A DNA stretch of 64,000 nt from Microglena sp. YARC (GCA_022414725.1 CM039463.1:80363420-80427419); one strand, 5' to 3'; shown: positions 20,030 through 32,025, counted from the first letter of the stretch. Notes: a model not told the origin generated them from the sequence alone. A program made the numbers and translations.

Positions 20030-23000
20030 CACGTAACTGTAGACCTGGAATGAGTTATTGTGAGCAGGTACGCGTGGAACAGGGTCAACAGGACCACAGT
20101 GGCACTAATCGTGTAAAAAGGTGGTGAGGGGCTATAGTTTCTGCGATCATACAGGCAATTGGCTGAGAGGGTGGCAGTTTAGCAAAAAGACTATTGTGAC
20201 ATATGGTCCCATTACTATAGATGTAGTAGCACATTAAGGTGTGGGTACTGTGGTTCTGTAACACTATTACTGAGTAGTGGTGTGATTTGTAACCCAATTG
20301 CAGTGGCTGGTCACACAATTTATCGGAGCACTTGGCATGCCTGTGCCAATAGCCCTGGCTGTTTATACTCGCACGCAACACTATCACCAAAATCACAACA
20401 CACACTAGGTGGGTGGCATGGGAAGGTGCTTCGCGAGCACTGTCATCTGATGGCAATACCCTGCCTTGGGTTAACGCAGGATCGCAGGCCACAGAAACCC
20501 ACTGACAAAAGCGAACAAACACACACTACACGAGTTAGGTGGCGCATGGGAAGACACTGCTTCAGCGAGCACCTGCATTCCTGCTGGACACAAATAGCAC
20601 CAACTCGCCTGTTACCCCACTAACACACCAGAGCTGACCAACACCGCATCGAACAGACAAGAAGTAACTCGGTTGTTGGAGGTGACAAGGTCTGGGGTGG
20701 CCATGGGAAGAACTGCCTTCAGCGCAGCATCTCGTAGCTGCGATTCTGGCCTGGCAATGCACACGTTGCTGTTCCGCGCCAAACCTGCAATCAGCAACCG
20801 CTAACAATCCGACACACAATCCCAGGTTGGTGCATGGGGGAAGTTGGCATTCAGGCGAGACCCTGCTTCTGCTGGGGCCATAACACGCTGCCTGTTACCG
20901 AGTTTACAATTGTCCACCAACACACCAACACGAACACACCGCACAGGTTGGTGGATGCGAAGTGCTTAGCTGAGGCGCTGGCATCTTGCGTGGCAAATAC
21001 ACGCTGCCTGTTGCGTGATTGCCGCACCAACAACGAACGCACCTCAACGCCACAACAGCCATGCCCCAGGTTGGTGGCCATGGGAAGTGCTTGCAGACCG
21101 ATGCACCTGGCAGTGCCTCGCTGGCCAATGACAACCTGTCTGGCTGTTAACAGGAGCCACGCGCAACAAACACCAACAACGTGCCAGGGAACACACAGGC
21201 CCAGGTTTGGAGTGGCATGGGAGAGTGCTTGCATCGAGCACCCTGGCTATTGCTGCTGGCGCAATAAGCACGCCCGTGGTCTGTTACCGAGAGAGGCTCG
21301 CTGCCATGGCAAGCGCAGGCACCTAATCACCAACACCATGCAACAGCTAATGATAATTTCTACCGGATTGGTGGCCTGGGAAGTGCTTAGCGAGGCAACT
21401 GCATTTCCTTGCTGGCATACAGCCTACTCCATTGTTTACGACCAACCATACTACGGAACAAACAAAACACACACACAACACGGTTGGGGTGGCCATGGGA
21501 TAAGTTACTTGCGCAGCAGCACGCCATGTGCATCATGACTGGCCAAGTACACCTGCTGTTACCCCACCAACCACCTAGCAGCTATATGACAACAACAACA
21601 CCACAGGTTGGGTGGCCTCGGGAAGTGCTTCAATGCGAGCACAGAGCTGCATCATGCTGGCCTAATTCACTCTGCTGTTACCCCACCGATGGAATGGATA
21701 ACACGCATACCTTACAACACCGACAACACACACAGGTTGGTGGCCATGGGGATGCTTCAGCGAGCACCCTGGAATCCGTGGCTGGCCGATAATACACACC
21801 CCTGGCCTGTTACCGGAGTGGGTCCAGCCACGAAACACCCACAAGAAGATTCAAAAGGGGTTGTAGGTACGGCCTAGGGCAGGTTTCGGTGGCCATTGGG
21901 GAAGGTGCTCAGCGGAGCTACCCGTGCATCCTGCTTGGGCCTATCCTCCGGCTGTTACCCACCAACACAAAGAGCGCAGCCTACACAAGCCAACACGGTT
22001 TGTAGGTGGCCATGGGAAAGTGCTTCGAGAGCGAAGCAATATAGAATGCTGCTGGCCAATACACCGTGCCTGTATTACCGGGAGGTAAGGAACAAATTCG
22101 ACGCCACAAGACCAACAGCCACAGAACACACACAACACATGCACGGTTGTGGACATGTGGGAGTGACTTCAGCTGAGCACCTGCTATACCTGCTCGGCCA
22201 GATAAACCGAATAATGCTGTTCCCCACACCACCCAACACCCACCGATCACAAACACTTCGCCTTTTGGGGGAAGCGACTTCATGAAGCTGGTTGCGGGTT
22301 TGAGGGGAGTGGCAGGCGAGGTGGAAACTAATGTGGTCATAGACACAGGATACTGTGATACGCACTGCGACCTAGGCAGTGCACAATTGCTTTGAAGAAG
22401 TGGTGAGCGGAGCTTTATTGCGATACATTGGCACAATTGGCTGGTCGGGTTGGGTTAGGGGGGGAACTTAATGTGATGGCTATAGCAGTTTTGTGGCAGT
22501 CTGCGACTATGGTGTAGTGCAACAATTGTGAAGGTTTGGGGTGACGGGCTATGCTGGGTGCTGTCTATCGAATTAGCTGATAGGGTGGTGAGGGGGGGAC
22601 ACTACTGTGGCAGGGCTCAGTTATTGTGACGTCGAATCCCTGGCGACCGCAGTAGCACCTCGCTGAAAGAGGTGGTAGAGTGGGCTGTGTTGTTTGGCGA
22701 TCAGAGTGGACAATTGCTGAGAGGGTGGCAGTGGTGCAAACAGTATTGTGTGACTATGTAAATTACTGAGTGAACGTAAACACAATTCGAAGTGGTGTCG
22801 GTACTTTATTCGAACGGTGGCTGTTATTCAACAATTATTACTGTGGCTGTGCGCTTGTACACAATTGCAAGTGGCTGTACACAATTACGGGAGCACCCTG
22901 CATCCTGCTGGCCAATACACCCTGCCTGTTACCCCACCAACACCAACACCATATTTACCAGAAACACACACACACACACAAGAGGTTGGTTGGCCATGGG

Positions 23001-25340
23001 AATGTGCTTCAGCGAGACCTGCATCCTGCTGGCCAATACACCCTGCCTGTTTACCGAGACCCACCAACACAACACCACCAAGAAATCACTGCACATATGT
23101 TGCGATACACACACACACAGGTTGGTGGCCATGGGAAGTGCTTCAGCGAGCACCCTGCATCCTGCTGGCCAATACACCCTGCCTGTTACCCCACCCAACA
23201 ACCAACACCACCAACACCGAGACATGGAGGTATACACACACACAGGTTGGTGGCCATGGGAAGTCGGCTTCAGCGAGCACTTGCATCCTGCTGGCCAATA
23301 CACCCTGCCTGTTACCGATCCACCAAGCAAACCACCACCAAACAGCACACACGGTTTTGCCACACAGGTTGGTGGCCATGGGAAGTGCTTCAGCGAGCAC
23401 CCTGCATCCTGCTGGCCAATACACCCTGCCTGTTACCGATCCACAAACCACCACACATCCATACACACACACTTGCCTTTGGGGAAGCGCACTCATGAAG
23501 CTGGTGAGGTTGAGGAGTGGCAAGGAGGGAAACTTACTGTGGACATACACAGATACTGTGACAGCACATAGCGACGCTGACGTGCACAATTGCTGAAAGA
23601 GTGGTGTAGGGGCTATGCGACCATGGCACAATTGGCTGGATGGTGGTTAGGGGGGGAACTAATGTGGCCATACACAGTTACTTTGTGGCAGTACTTGCGA
23701 CGTGCAGGTGAGTCGCAATTGCTGCAAAGGTTGGTGAGGGGCTATGCTGCTGTGATCCTTTGCAATTGGGATGATTGCGGTGGTGAGGGGGGACAGTTCT
23801 ACTGTGGCCGGACTCAGTTATTGTGACGCAGTACCGACAGAAGAGCACGCGACACTTAGCTGCGCGGCGGTACAGTAATCGGATCGCGCGCCGCCGGCCC
23901 CCCCCCCCCCCCCAGTGGCGACCCCCGCCCGTGCACAATCGCTGAATTAGGTGGTGAGAGGCTATAGTTTGCGGATCAACACAATTGCTGAGAGGGTGGC
24001 AGTGTGCAAAACTATTGTGACCATTCACAATTACTGTGACCGTACACAATTAAGGTGTCGGTACTGTGGCTGTACACAATTACTGTGGCTGTGGCTGTAC
24101 ACAATTGCAGTGGCTGTACACAATTACGGAGCACCCTGCATCCTGCTGCCAATGACCTGCCTGTTACCCCACCAACACCAACACCACCAACACCTCACAC
24201 ACACACAGGTTGGTGGCCATGGGAAGTGCTTCAGCGAGCACCCTGCAGTCCTGCTGGCCAATACACCCTGCTGTTACCGCCACACCAACACCAACACCAC
24301 CAACACCACACACACACACAGGTTGGTGGCCATAGGGAAGTGCTTCAGCGAGCACCTTGCATCCTGCTGGCCAATACACCCTGCCTGTTACCCCACCAAG
24401 ACCAACACCACCACACACCACACACACACAGGTGGTGGCCATGGGGAAGTGCTTCAGCGAGCACCCCTGCATCCTGCTGGCCAATACACCCTGCCTTTAC
24501 CCCACCACCACCACTCACCAGTAACACCATACACACACACTTGCCTTGGGGAAGCGCACTTCATGAAGCTGGTGAGGTTTGAGGGAGTGGCAAGGAAGGG
24601 AAACTACTGTGGACATACACAGATACTGTGAAGCGCACTGCGACCGTGCACCACATTGCTGAAAGAGTGGTGAGGGGCTTATGCGACCATGCACAATTGC
24701 TGGATGGGTGGTTAGGGGGGGGAACTAATGTGGCCATATACACAGTTATTTGTGGCAAGGCAGTTACTGGCGACCGTGCACAATTGTGAAAGGTTGGTGA
24801 GGGGCTATGCTGCTGTGATCCTTCGCAATTGCTGATAGGGTGGTGAGGGGGGACACTACTGTGGCCGACTCAGTTATTGTGACAGTACCGCGACCTGGTG
24901 CACAATCGCTGAAAAGGTGGTGAGGGGCTATAGTTTTGCGATCATACACAATTGCTGAGAGGGTGGCAGTGTGCAAAACTATTGTGACCATTCACAATTA
25001 CTGTGACCGTACACAATTAAGGTGTCGGTACTGTGGCTGTACACAATTACGGTGACATTACACAATTAAGGTGTCGTACTCTGTGGCTGTACACAATTAC
25101 GGTGACAGTTACCAATTAAGGTGTCAGTTCTGTGACAGTACACAATCACTCTGACAGTACACAATCAAGTGGTAGTACTGTGACAGTACACAATCACTTT
25201 GGAAGTACACAATTACTGTGATAGTGCACAATTAAGGTGGCAGTTATGTGACAGTGCACAAATACTGTGACAGTATTGTGACTGTACACAATTGCTGAGA
25301 GGGTGGTTGTGGGCCGAAACCAGTGCAGCCATATAAAAGC
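20030..25340 (+). repeat. Higher-order satellite
   Basis: Two unit types alternate. Unit 1 (about 100-130 bp) is CACACACAG, GTTGGTGGCCATGGGAAGTG, CTTCAGCGAGCACC, CTGGCCAATACACCCTGCCT, GTTACCCCACCAACACC. Unit 2 is GAAGCGCACTTCATGAAGCT, GGTGAGG.TTGAGG, then CACAATTGCTGAAAG, GGTGAGGGGCTATG, GGGGGGAACTAATGTGGCC. Blocks run about 20.3-22.8, 22.85-24.1 and 24.1-25.3 kb, the last ending in a 25-30-bp CAGTACACAATTAAGGTGTC minisatellite. Copies before 22.3 kb are riddled with small indels; those after 22.85 kb are nearly identical. No convincing gene is present. Confidence 0.8.
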
Positions 25341-25364
25341 CTTGGCAATGCTTTGTGGTATGAA

Positions 25365-25509
25365 GTCCTTACACACACACACACACACACAGGTTGGTGG
25401 CCATGGGAGTGTGCATCAGCGAGCAACACCTGCACCTGATGGCCAGTACCCCCCCCACACCCACCCCCCCACCCACCCACCCCCAACCCGCCACACACAC
25501 ACACACACG

Positions 25510-25540
<31 letters not shown>

Positions 25541-25575
25541 CACACAAACACAAACATGCATTGTGGCATGAAGTA
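25365..25575 (+). repeat. Isolated copy of satellite unit 1, with (CA)n
   Basis: An (AC)n tract ends in CAG, then TTGGTGGCCATGGGAGTGTG, CATCAGCGAGCA and CTGATGGCCAGTACC. It is followed by C-rich and (CA)n sequence. In one frame it reads LVAMGVCISEQHLHLMAST, which could be a real exon start, but no donor or continuation is clear. Confidence 0.5.
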
Positions 25576-25576
25576 C

Positions 25577-25735
25577 TTCGCATTTCTTTTCAGCTACCAA
25601 CAGCAGCTTCTACACAGTTCCCCTTGCTTGATACTCAGCCAAAACTATACCAGTCCTGGCGCTGCTTTGTGGCCAGGTTTTTTTTGGGGGGCTAAGCATA
25701 GCAGCTTCCATCCAGCTCCCTTTAGCCACCCATCG
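25577..25735 (+). mobile_element. MITE-like element E, copy 5
   Basis: TTTCTTTTCAGCTACCAACA, then GCAGCTTCTACACAGTTCCC, followed at 25697 by a second, partial end AGCAGCTTCCATCCAGCTCC in the same orientation. The ends are diverged. Confidence 0.5.
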
Positions 25736-25817
25736 GGTCAAGCAAAATGCTTTCAGCCAAAAAAATAAGCTGTGCTTTACTTTCTAAGTTGGTATCGTTT
25801 CACTATGCTCGCTGTTG

Positions 25818-26005
25818 TTTTGGAGGAGCCCCCTCTTCAAGGGGGCGGGAGCCCCCAGCCAGGTTTACCCATACGTCTGTCCGACCAACTGTCTGACCGA
25901 GACGAAGCCTGACACGTCAGCCAATGGTCTCGTAACATACTTGCTTCCGTTGCCACCTGTCGCTCCGTCTTCCGTCACTGCATGGCGATGCATGGGTGCG
26001 GCTAA
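25818..26005 (+). mobile_element. Dispersed element H, copy 2
   Basis: TTTGGAGGAGCCCCCTCTTC, AAGGGGGCGGGAGCCCCC hairpin, CCATACGTCTGTCCGACC, GACGAAGCCTGACACGTCAG, CCAATGGTCTCGTAAC, CTTCCGTTGCCACCTGTCGC. It contains the palindromic motif TGACACGTCA in the family core. Confidence 0.7.
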
Positions 26006-26127
26006 ACTAGTCAGAAAAGTCGCCCGGAACCCCCGGACTCCGTGCTCCGCGGGTTTCGGGGGGAAGCGAGTCACACTGGGGTCGTTTTAGCCCCCCTCTG
26101 GGTGCAGCGCGCAGCTTTTCGTTTTCA

Positions 26128-26223
26128 GTTGAGTCAAAAGCGCAACCCTAAAGGAGGCAGTTGCGTCAAAAGCGCAACCCAAAAGGAGGCAGTTGCGTCA
26201 AAAGCGCAACCCAGAATGACAAG
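26128..26223 (+). repeat. 32-bp tandem repeat, 3 copies, with hairpin
   Basis: GTTGCGTCAAAAGCGCAACC, then CAAAAGGAGGCA, starts at 26128, 26160 and 26192. GTTGCG and CGCAAC in each unit can pair. Confidence 0.85.
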
Positions 26224-26404
26224 TTGCAGTACCCTGCCTACGTCATGTTTCGAAACATCCACTGAACTGGTATACACAGGGAGTAATGATAACGCCTGGT
26301 GTGGCGTGGTATTAGGGTAGCCCTACTCACGACGGTAGGGAACAGGCTGCTACTTTACCTGGACAAAGCTACTATGGCATTTGACAGGAACCGCGAACAC
26401 TTAG

Positions 26405-26478
26405 GCGCACTCGTGGGGATTCAAACCCGGCACCTACGTCGTTCAAGAAGCTCTGCCATTGAGCCGTATGTCGAACGG
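26405..26478 (-). ncRNA. tRNA-like relic (possible SINE head)
   Basis: On the minus strand TGGCTCAATGGCAGAGC resembles an A box and GGGTTTGAATCCC a B box, 33 nt apart. GCTC/GAGC can form a D stem. The anticodon and acceptor stems do not pair, so it is not a functional tRNA. Confidence 0.35.
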
Positions 26479-26639
26479 GGATATAGACAGGGAGAGATGA
26501 TGAGATATGGGTACTAAGTAGAGAGGTTGAGGGGGACATTCTTGAACTGGTTACATGGCTCCAGCCAGCAATGGGGCTGCTTGCCGTTTTCGGCAGTAAC
26601 ATAAACAATTCAAATCAATGCATTCTGGTCAAAATATGC

Positions 26640-27270
26640 TTCATCCTTAGGGGGACATTCTAATACACCCACACCCACCCACACCCACCCACACTCACAC
26701 CCATATCCACCCACTGCCACACACACACAAGTCACCCACACCCACCCAAGACATTCACACCCACCACAGACATTCACACCCACCCAAGACACCCATACCC
26801 ACCCACTGCCGCACCCACTCCCACATCCTCTCCTAATACAAAAAGCGCTCGCAAAGTCTACAGGGGGTAAGCCACCATCCTCACCACCAGTCGCACGCAC
26901 ACCCACAACCGCATACACAGTCGCACCACACCCATACAGTCACTCACGCACCACACTCACCCAAACAGTTTTTCTTGTACACAGTCACACTCACCCACAG
27001 TTTTTTCTTGTACTCACCCACACAATTTTTTTCTCGCACAACAGCCACCTCACCGCACAGTTTTCTCTCGTGAAATTGAGTCAAGGGCTGACACTGGGGG
27101 GAGGTCGGGGAGCATTTCTGGCTAGTTTAGCCGGACACATGCGTCGCTATGCGGCGACGGAATGGTTACGCATCGCACCAAAACAACAGTACGCGCCCAC
27201 CCACCCAAACTCCACCCACACTCACTCCACCCACACCCACACTCCACCCACTCCCACTCCACCCATACTC
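26640..27270 (+). repeat. CACCCA-rich low-complexity region
   Basis: (CACCCA)n and (CTCACC)n tracts, with three copies of CACAGTTTTTTCTTGTACTC-like sequence at 26960-27065. No gene is seen. Confidence 0.75.
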
Positions 27271-27275
27271 CACCC

Positions 27276-27645
27276 CTATCCTGCATGCCGGCATGTGACC
27301 TGGGCAGGGCTATTTTGCTTAAGATATGCACACAGTCCGCTTTTGCATGCTCTAGTGCTTTAACCATACCTTCACAAGTAGAAATATCTCCATTGAATGG
27401 GTCATTAGGAGCCTCAAGGTTGAGCTGCTCACAAATTCATATTTCCTTCTTTCTGGTGCTGGTACACAGAGTAGGGAATAGGGCAGAGCTATTGAGCACA
27501 CACCCCACCCACAACCCACACTCCACCCTCACTCCACCCTATCCTGCATGCCAGCATAAGGCCTGGGCAGAGCTATTGACCCCACGCTCCACCCTCACAC
27601 CACCCTATCCTGCATGCCAGCATATGGCCTGGGCAGAGCTATTGA
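27276..27645 (+). repeat. CTATCCTGCATGCCAGCAT repeat, 3 copies
   Basis: CCTATCCTGCATGCCAGCAT, then GGCCTGGGCAGAGCTATT occurs at 27276, 27539 and 27604. Between them are GGTGCTGGTACACAGAGTAG (27455) and a similar block at 27680. The latter follows CCTCCCCCAG, so it could be an exon start, but I cannot extend it convincingly. Confidence 0.55.
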
Positions 27646-27798
27646 GCTGCTCACAAAATTGTGTTTTACCTCCCCCAGGTGCTGGTACACGGAGTAGGGA
27701 ATTGGCAATCCATGAAGCTTGCTGATGCTGCATGTGCAGTTCCCCTCTTACTAAATCGAATTCCTGTAGGTTGTTTACTGTTGTATATAAGCTGGTAT

Positions 27799-27974
27799 AC
27801 TAGATCTCCCTCTCTATGTTGTCCATGTTTATATCCATATATATGTATGCTATGTATATCTATGCTATCCATGCTATGTATGTGCTATCCATGCTCTGTA
27901 TGCTATCCATGTTTATATCCATATACATGTATTCTAGATCTCCCTCTCTATGCTATCCATGTTTATATTCTATT
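27799..27974 (+). repeat. CTAGATCT unit copies and TATCCATG minisatellite
   Basis: Two copies of the 45-bp CTAGATCTCCCTCTCTATG unit (27799 and 27934) enclose an expanded run of its internal CTATCCATG motif. Together there are 15 unit copies between here and 43275: 28985, 32083, 33137, 33220, 34289, 35987, 36066, 39330, 40372, 41963, 42038, 43184 and a diverged one at 43240. Most are bordered by (TA)n. Confidence 0.8.
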
Positions 27975-27978
27975 GTTG

Positions 27979-28006
<28 letters not shown>

Positions 28007-28009
<3 letters not shown>

Positions 28010-28448
28010 GGGGGGCAAGAATAAATATTTCGTACCGCATGTTTTATATGGATAGAGAACCGCGAGCAACAGTCGATACACCCACGGGGGGCCGAGATAC
28101 GAGGGGGTGGGGGTGGGGGTAGGGGGGGTTGCGACCGTTTTCCCAATTTATTTGTACCTAGTGTAACTTCCTTGTCAGTGCAAATTTTCGAGCGTGAGGT
28201 GTACCAATGAGTATGTCTCGACGAGAGGAGTGCTAATCAGCAGTCGTTAGTAAGTTACACGCAGTGTGTAATTGGTGGATCTCCTGGAAGGTACATTCAG
28301 GCTGCATCCAGGCTGGACGCCAGGCTGGACGTCACCCAGACCTTAACGCCCAACTTCGCACGAGCGGCAGTTGGGCGGAAAAAGGCGCGTAACGCGTTCT
28401 GAATTCCGGTCCCCTACGAGGTTCTAAAGCAGTCGAGCCTGGGTCGAG

Positions 28449-28518
<70 letters not shown>

Positions 28519-28976
28519 CCCCCCCCCCTCCTCCTCCCCCCCAACACCACTCCAACACCACCCAAGCAGACCGTCAGGCTACAGAATACAAGTTAAGTAG
28601 ATTAAGCCATGACAATGATAATGATAATGATAAAGATAGATAGCCAGATAAATGACGCCTTCAGTCGTTTTTATACCTGAGTGATCTCCTTCTAGGGCGC
28701 GGATGACTGCTGAGCGCCCAAGAAAGTTGTAAAAATACTAAAATCTAAATAACTATAGCCAAACTTGGTATTTGTATCTTTTGGTTGTATGGTTGGAAAG
28801 GCCTTGTCGAGATGATGCTCATGGACCCCCTTTCACTATGTAATACTGTTTGGGTGAGATATACTGTCTGGGTGAGATATGAGGTCTCAAAGGGGGGATG
28901 GGGGTGGGGGTCCCCAGGGGTCAAAATAACAACTTCCGAACATGCGGTCAGCCAACTTTATTCCTGCCCCCCCTTG
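28007..28976 (+). mobile_element. Element A, copy 1
   Basis: About 970 bp with terminal inverted repeats: left AGGGGGGGCAAGAATAAA, then CGTACCGCATGTT; right, as reverse complement, AGGGGGGGCAGGAATAAA, then CTGACCGCATGTT. Internal landmarks are a GTTGGGCGGAAAAAGGCGCG block, poly(C) followed by (CA)n at 28449-28516, (GATAAT)n, and TAGGGCGCGGATGACTGCTG. No intact ORF. It is probably a non-autonomous DNA transposon. Both ends abut (TA)n or the CTAGATCT unit. Confidence 0.75.
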
Positions 28977-29049
28977 TATATTTACTAGATCTCCTCTCTA
29001 TGCTATCCATGTTTTTATATTCTATTGTTTGTATATATATATATATGTA

Positions 29050-30537
29050 CTAGTACGGTAGCCCGTGTGGCCGGTGGCCACACCTACTCTCACGAAGACC
29101 CCCCCCCCCACACACACACACACACACACCCCAATCATAGTACGGTGCCCGTTTGGCCTTTGGCCACGCATATTGGGAGCTGGTTACATAATGGTTTACA
29201 CTTGAAGCCCCCCCCCATTCACACCACCACCACCAAACCATTATCGCCCCTCCCCCCTTCCCTCCCGTTGGCCACACCTGTTTTGGGCTGGGTTGCAAAC
29301 GGTTTTCTCTGCAGTGCATGCAACTTAAAACATTGACGGACGCATATCCCTTGCGATGGTCTCCCTTGTGCACCCACAAGCACACAAACACCACCGTCCT
29401 CCCCCCCTCTTCCCCCCCCAGTTATCTCCACCCCCACCCAACCATGTACCCCCGCCCACATACATACTCCCTAACTCTTCCTGACATATTTCCTGACTCC
29501 ATCCCTTCCCTACCCCAGCCATCCCACCAGCCCCCACCCTCTCCCCACTCTCATCCCTCCCCTCCCTCATACACGCACCCACCAGCACACACACTCCATA
29601 TCTGCCTCCCTCCACTTCAGCTGTGGGCTTTGCCATAGCTGAAAGGCAAACGGGACGAAGAGCACCGATAACGTTTGCGCATCATCCGACTCCGCTAAAA
29701 GCATCGGACCTGCTTCCCTGCCACCTCAGCTGTGATCGATAGTCGACCCCACTGAAAAAGCTGAACCTGCGCAATCGCAACCTTTACATAACTAAAGCAT
29801 CTTTTTAGCGAGCATGTATTCAGTTCTGCCGAAGAACAATCCTGTTCACCGCAACTGCTCCCGAAGTCAACTCGATCTGAGACTTGGAAACACCGCTAGG
29901 TTTATCCATTCAACTTTGCCGCGTGCTCGCTATAGCACAATGCACAGCGACGACATGTTTCTCGATGCAGTGGGAAGAAGTTGCAGTCAAGTTGCTGATT
30001 TGAGATGTTCGGTCAAGTTAGGGCGAGAATGCTCAGCGAGATTTTTCATTCGGTCAACTTTGATGCGTACTTGCTATGGCACAGTGCGGAGCGACATGTT
30101 TCTCAATGCAGTGGGAAGAATTTGCAGTCAAGTTTGTGACATGGGATGGATGCGATTCGGACATTTCTGACAGGTTGGCTGACTCACCACGTCACCTCCC
30201 GTTGTGCGCAGATAAAGACGCAAGGGAAAGGTCTTGCAGAGATGCAGGGGGAAAAGCTTGTAGGAAGACGAACTGTAGCGCTACCGAAATCAGGTGGATG
30301 AACTCAGGCGGGAAAAGGAGAAATCGGGCAGGATGCGCAACAGGTAGAATACGCAGGAGACGAAGGTTGCATAAGGCAGAATTCGCAGGAGGCCAATCAG
30401 GCAGAAGTTGAAGCAGGAGGGATTAAAAGCGTGAATTGGCTGAGCGGGAATTGGCTGGGCGGGAAATGGCTGGGCGGGAAGTCGGTTAAGTCGGTTACGC
30501 GATGACACCACCACGACCACCACGACCACGACCATGA
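29050..30537 (-). mobile_element. Helitron-like element B, copy 1
   Basis: Read on the minus strand it begins A|TCATGGTCGTGG and ends GGGCTACCGTACTAG|T. Eleven bases before the terminal CTAG is a perfect hairpin, GTGTGGCC-ACC-GGCCACAC. No target duplication and insertion next to AT in a TA tract also fit Helitrons. It carries a 118-codon ORF on the other strand (29814-30170) and no Rep/helicase, so it would be non-autonomous. Caveat: AAAGAAA before the 5' TC is conserved in all copies and may belong to the element. Confidence 0.65.
29814..30170 (+). CDS. Element B ORF, 118 codons, copy 1
   Basis: ATG to TGA, starting MYSVLPKNNPVHRNCSRSQ and ending CDMGWMRFGHF. The same frame with the same start and stop is intact in all four B copies. 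It contains a duplication: ARFIHSTLPRARYSTMHSDD, then MFLDAVGRSCSQV recurs as ARFFIRSTLMRTCYGTVRSD, then MFLNAVGRICSQV. It is basic, with scattered Cys. I recognise no domain. The copies are so alike that intactness alone does not prove translation. Confidence 0.4.
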   Translation: MYSVLPKNNPVHRNCSRSQLDLRLGNTARFIHSTLPRARYSTMHSDDMFLDAVGRSCSQVADLRCSVKLGRECSARFFIRSTLMRTCYGTVRSDMFLNAVGRICSQVCDMGWMRFGHF

Positions 30538-30557
30538 TTTCTTTATATATATAGATA

Positions 30558-32022
30558 CTAGTACGGTAGCCCGTGTGGCCGGTGGCCACCCCCCACCCCC
30601 ACCCCCCCACCCAGGCCATGGGTCCTAGTCTGGTCTGGGTCACATTACGGGTAACGCCCTTGTATGCCCCCCTCCCCCCCCACCCCCTCCCTTACACACA
30701 GTCAAGAAATCAGCCATCTCAGCCCTTGCTCGACGCTCCCCTGCCTCCCCAAACCCACCCACCCCCACACACACACTTCTTCACACACACACTTATTCCC
30801 TACTGCTTCAGGTGTGGCCTCCCACCCTGTCATACACACATACCATCCCCCCTCCCCCCCATTCTGACCTCTCCCTACCCCTCACCCACCCCATCCACAC
30901 GCACTCTCTTTCTCTCACCTTACCCCCCACCACCCTCCCTTCCCCCAACCACCAACACGCACACACAATCTTCATCTCTCTACCTCGTACCCTTCACTTC
31001 ACCCTGTGGGATTCAATCGTGCAGAAAGAGGGACCCGCTGTGCTTCGAACCTACCAACATTGCGAGCGCTCAGATTCCGATCGCCCCGAGAACACCGGAC
31101 CGGTGCAATTGCATGGCTACAAACCTGCAGCTTCGTCTTTTCGTACAGTGCCCCAGTCGAGACTCGGTCAACTCAGAACAGCAAAAATCGCAGCAACGTA
31201 CTTCATATTCTATACAACGAAAAGAGCTTGCAAAGATGGGATGATCGTGGCAAGCGCGAGAGTGTCCAGGGGGACGGAATGGCCATGGCGATTTGAACAG
31301 GGTAAATAATCGCAACTGGATGCCAATCACTACGAATGTGATGCGATGGCGTGGCAAAATTGCGCATGCGTGAGATGAATGGTGGCAACGCTCGCAGACG
31401 GAGAAAAAAGCATCACGATATGAAGGTCTGGCTTGATTATGATCCTGGCATAACTCCTCAGGCTGGGCAGCATAGTCTTGGCGCTTGGATTGGTTACCAG
31501 CTTCGTGTTCCTCCTCAGGCACGGTAGCTCGTTCCTGACTCCTTGCGAGATTACCAGCATGACGTAGCGCCAGCCAGCCATCACGTCGACGCTTGTTGGC
31601 TATTTCCCTGTCTTCCTTGCTCTGGCAAGCTCGCTTTGAGCGCTGGCTGGCGGTGTTGCGGGCCCTCCTGCCCATTAGGACCGTTGCCATGCATCATGGT
31701 TGCATTATCCGTGAAGAACTGAAAGCTATTATTCCGAGCGCCATGCCAAGCCATTTGAGGGTCGGCTGGTGACCTCCGAGGAGAGGATCTTCTGATTCTA
31801 AATGTCTTGCCGTCATAGTATCGGAGGCAGTTGTGGACATGCTATGAGCGCGCGCGCTTAGCTTAGCGAATCTGCAGTTTTGGTATTTGAAAATTCCGCT
31901 AGGCGGGGAGTTGCTAGTTGGGTGAACGAAAAGTCGGTTGCAAGTCGGTTACACTTCGCACGCCCATGGCACGTGGGCACGCGATGATGACACCACCACG
32001 ACCACCACGACCACGACCATGA
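30558..32022 (-). mobile_element. Helitron-like element C, copy 1
   Basis: Shares its ends with element B (terminal CTAG with GTGGCC/GGCCAC hairpin; other end TCATGGTCGTGGTCGTGGTG), but has a different interior. It inserts in the same (TA)n setting, 20 bp from element B copy 1. Shared termini with unrelated interiors are typical of non-autonomous Helitrons. It contains the coding relic at 31070-31690. Confidence 0.65.
31070..31690 (-). CDS. Charged tandem-repeat protein relic in element C
   Basis: A 206-codon frame on the element's own strand. Its first 110 residues form 19-20-residue tandem repeats, each opening with Asn and rich in Arg, Glu and Ala: NKRRRDGWLAL, NLARSQERATVPEEEHEAG, NQSKRQDYAAQPEELCQDH. 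The Arg-rich start and the PEE motif recall STPR-type repeats of about 23 residues, some of which precede Helitron replicase domains; this link is an inference. The second half (CERCHHSSHACAILP onwards) is unlike coding sequence. In copy 2 (36165-37659) the repeat part keeps one more motif (ARAARSEELRHAG) but the frame is broken. Confidence 0.4.
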   Translation of the reverse strand: MATVLMGRRARNTASQRSKRACQSKEDREIANKRRRDGWLALRHAGNLARSQERATVPEEEHEAGNQSKRQDYAAQPEELCQDHNQARPSYRDAFFSVCERCHHSSHACAILPRHRITFVVIGIQLRLFTLFKSPWPFRPPGHSRACHDHPIFASSFRCIEYEVRCCDFCCSELTESRLGHCTKRRSCRFVAMQLHRSGVLGAIGI

Positions 32023-32025
32023 TTT

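Noticed and set aside
18809..20127. Long open frames of about 350-400 codons
   Set aside because: They run through 1000 N; no sequence supports them.
30573..31244. Pro/His/Thr-rich open frame at the start of element C (also 36227-36833)
   Set aside because: Composed of C-rich and CA-rich low-complexity DNA; the two copies differ by indels that shift frame.
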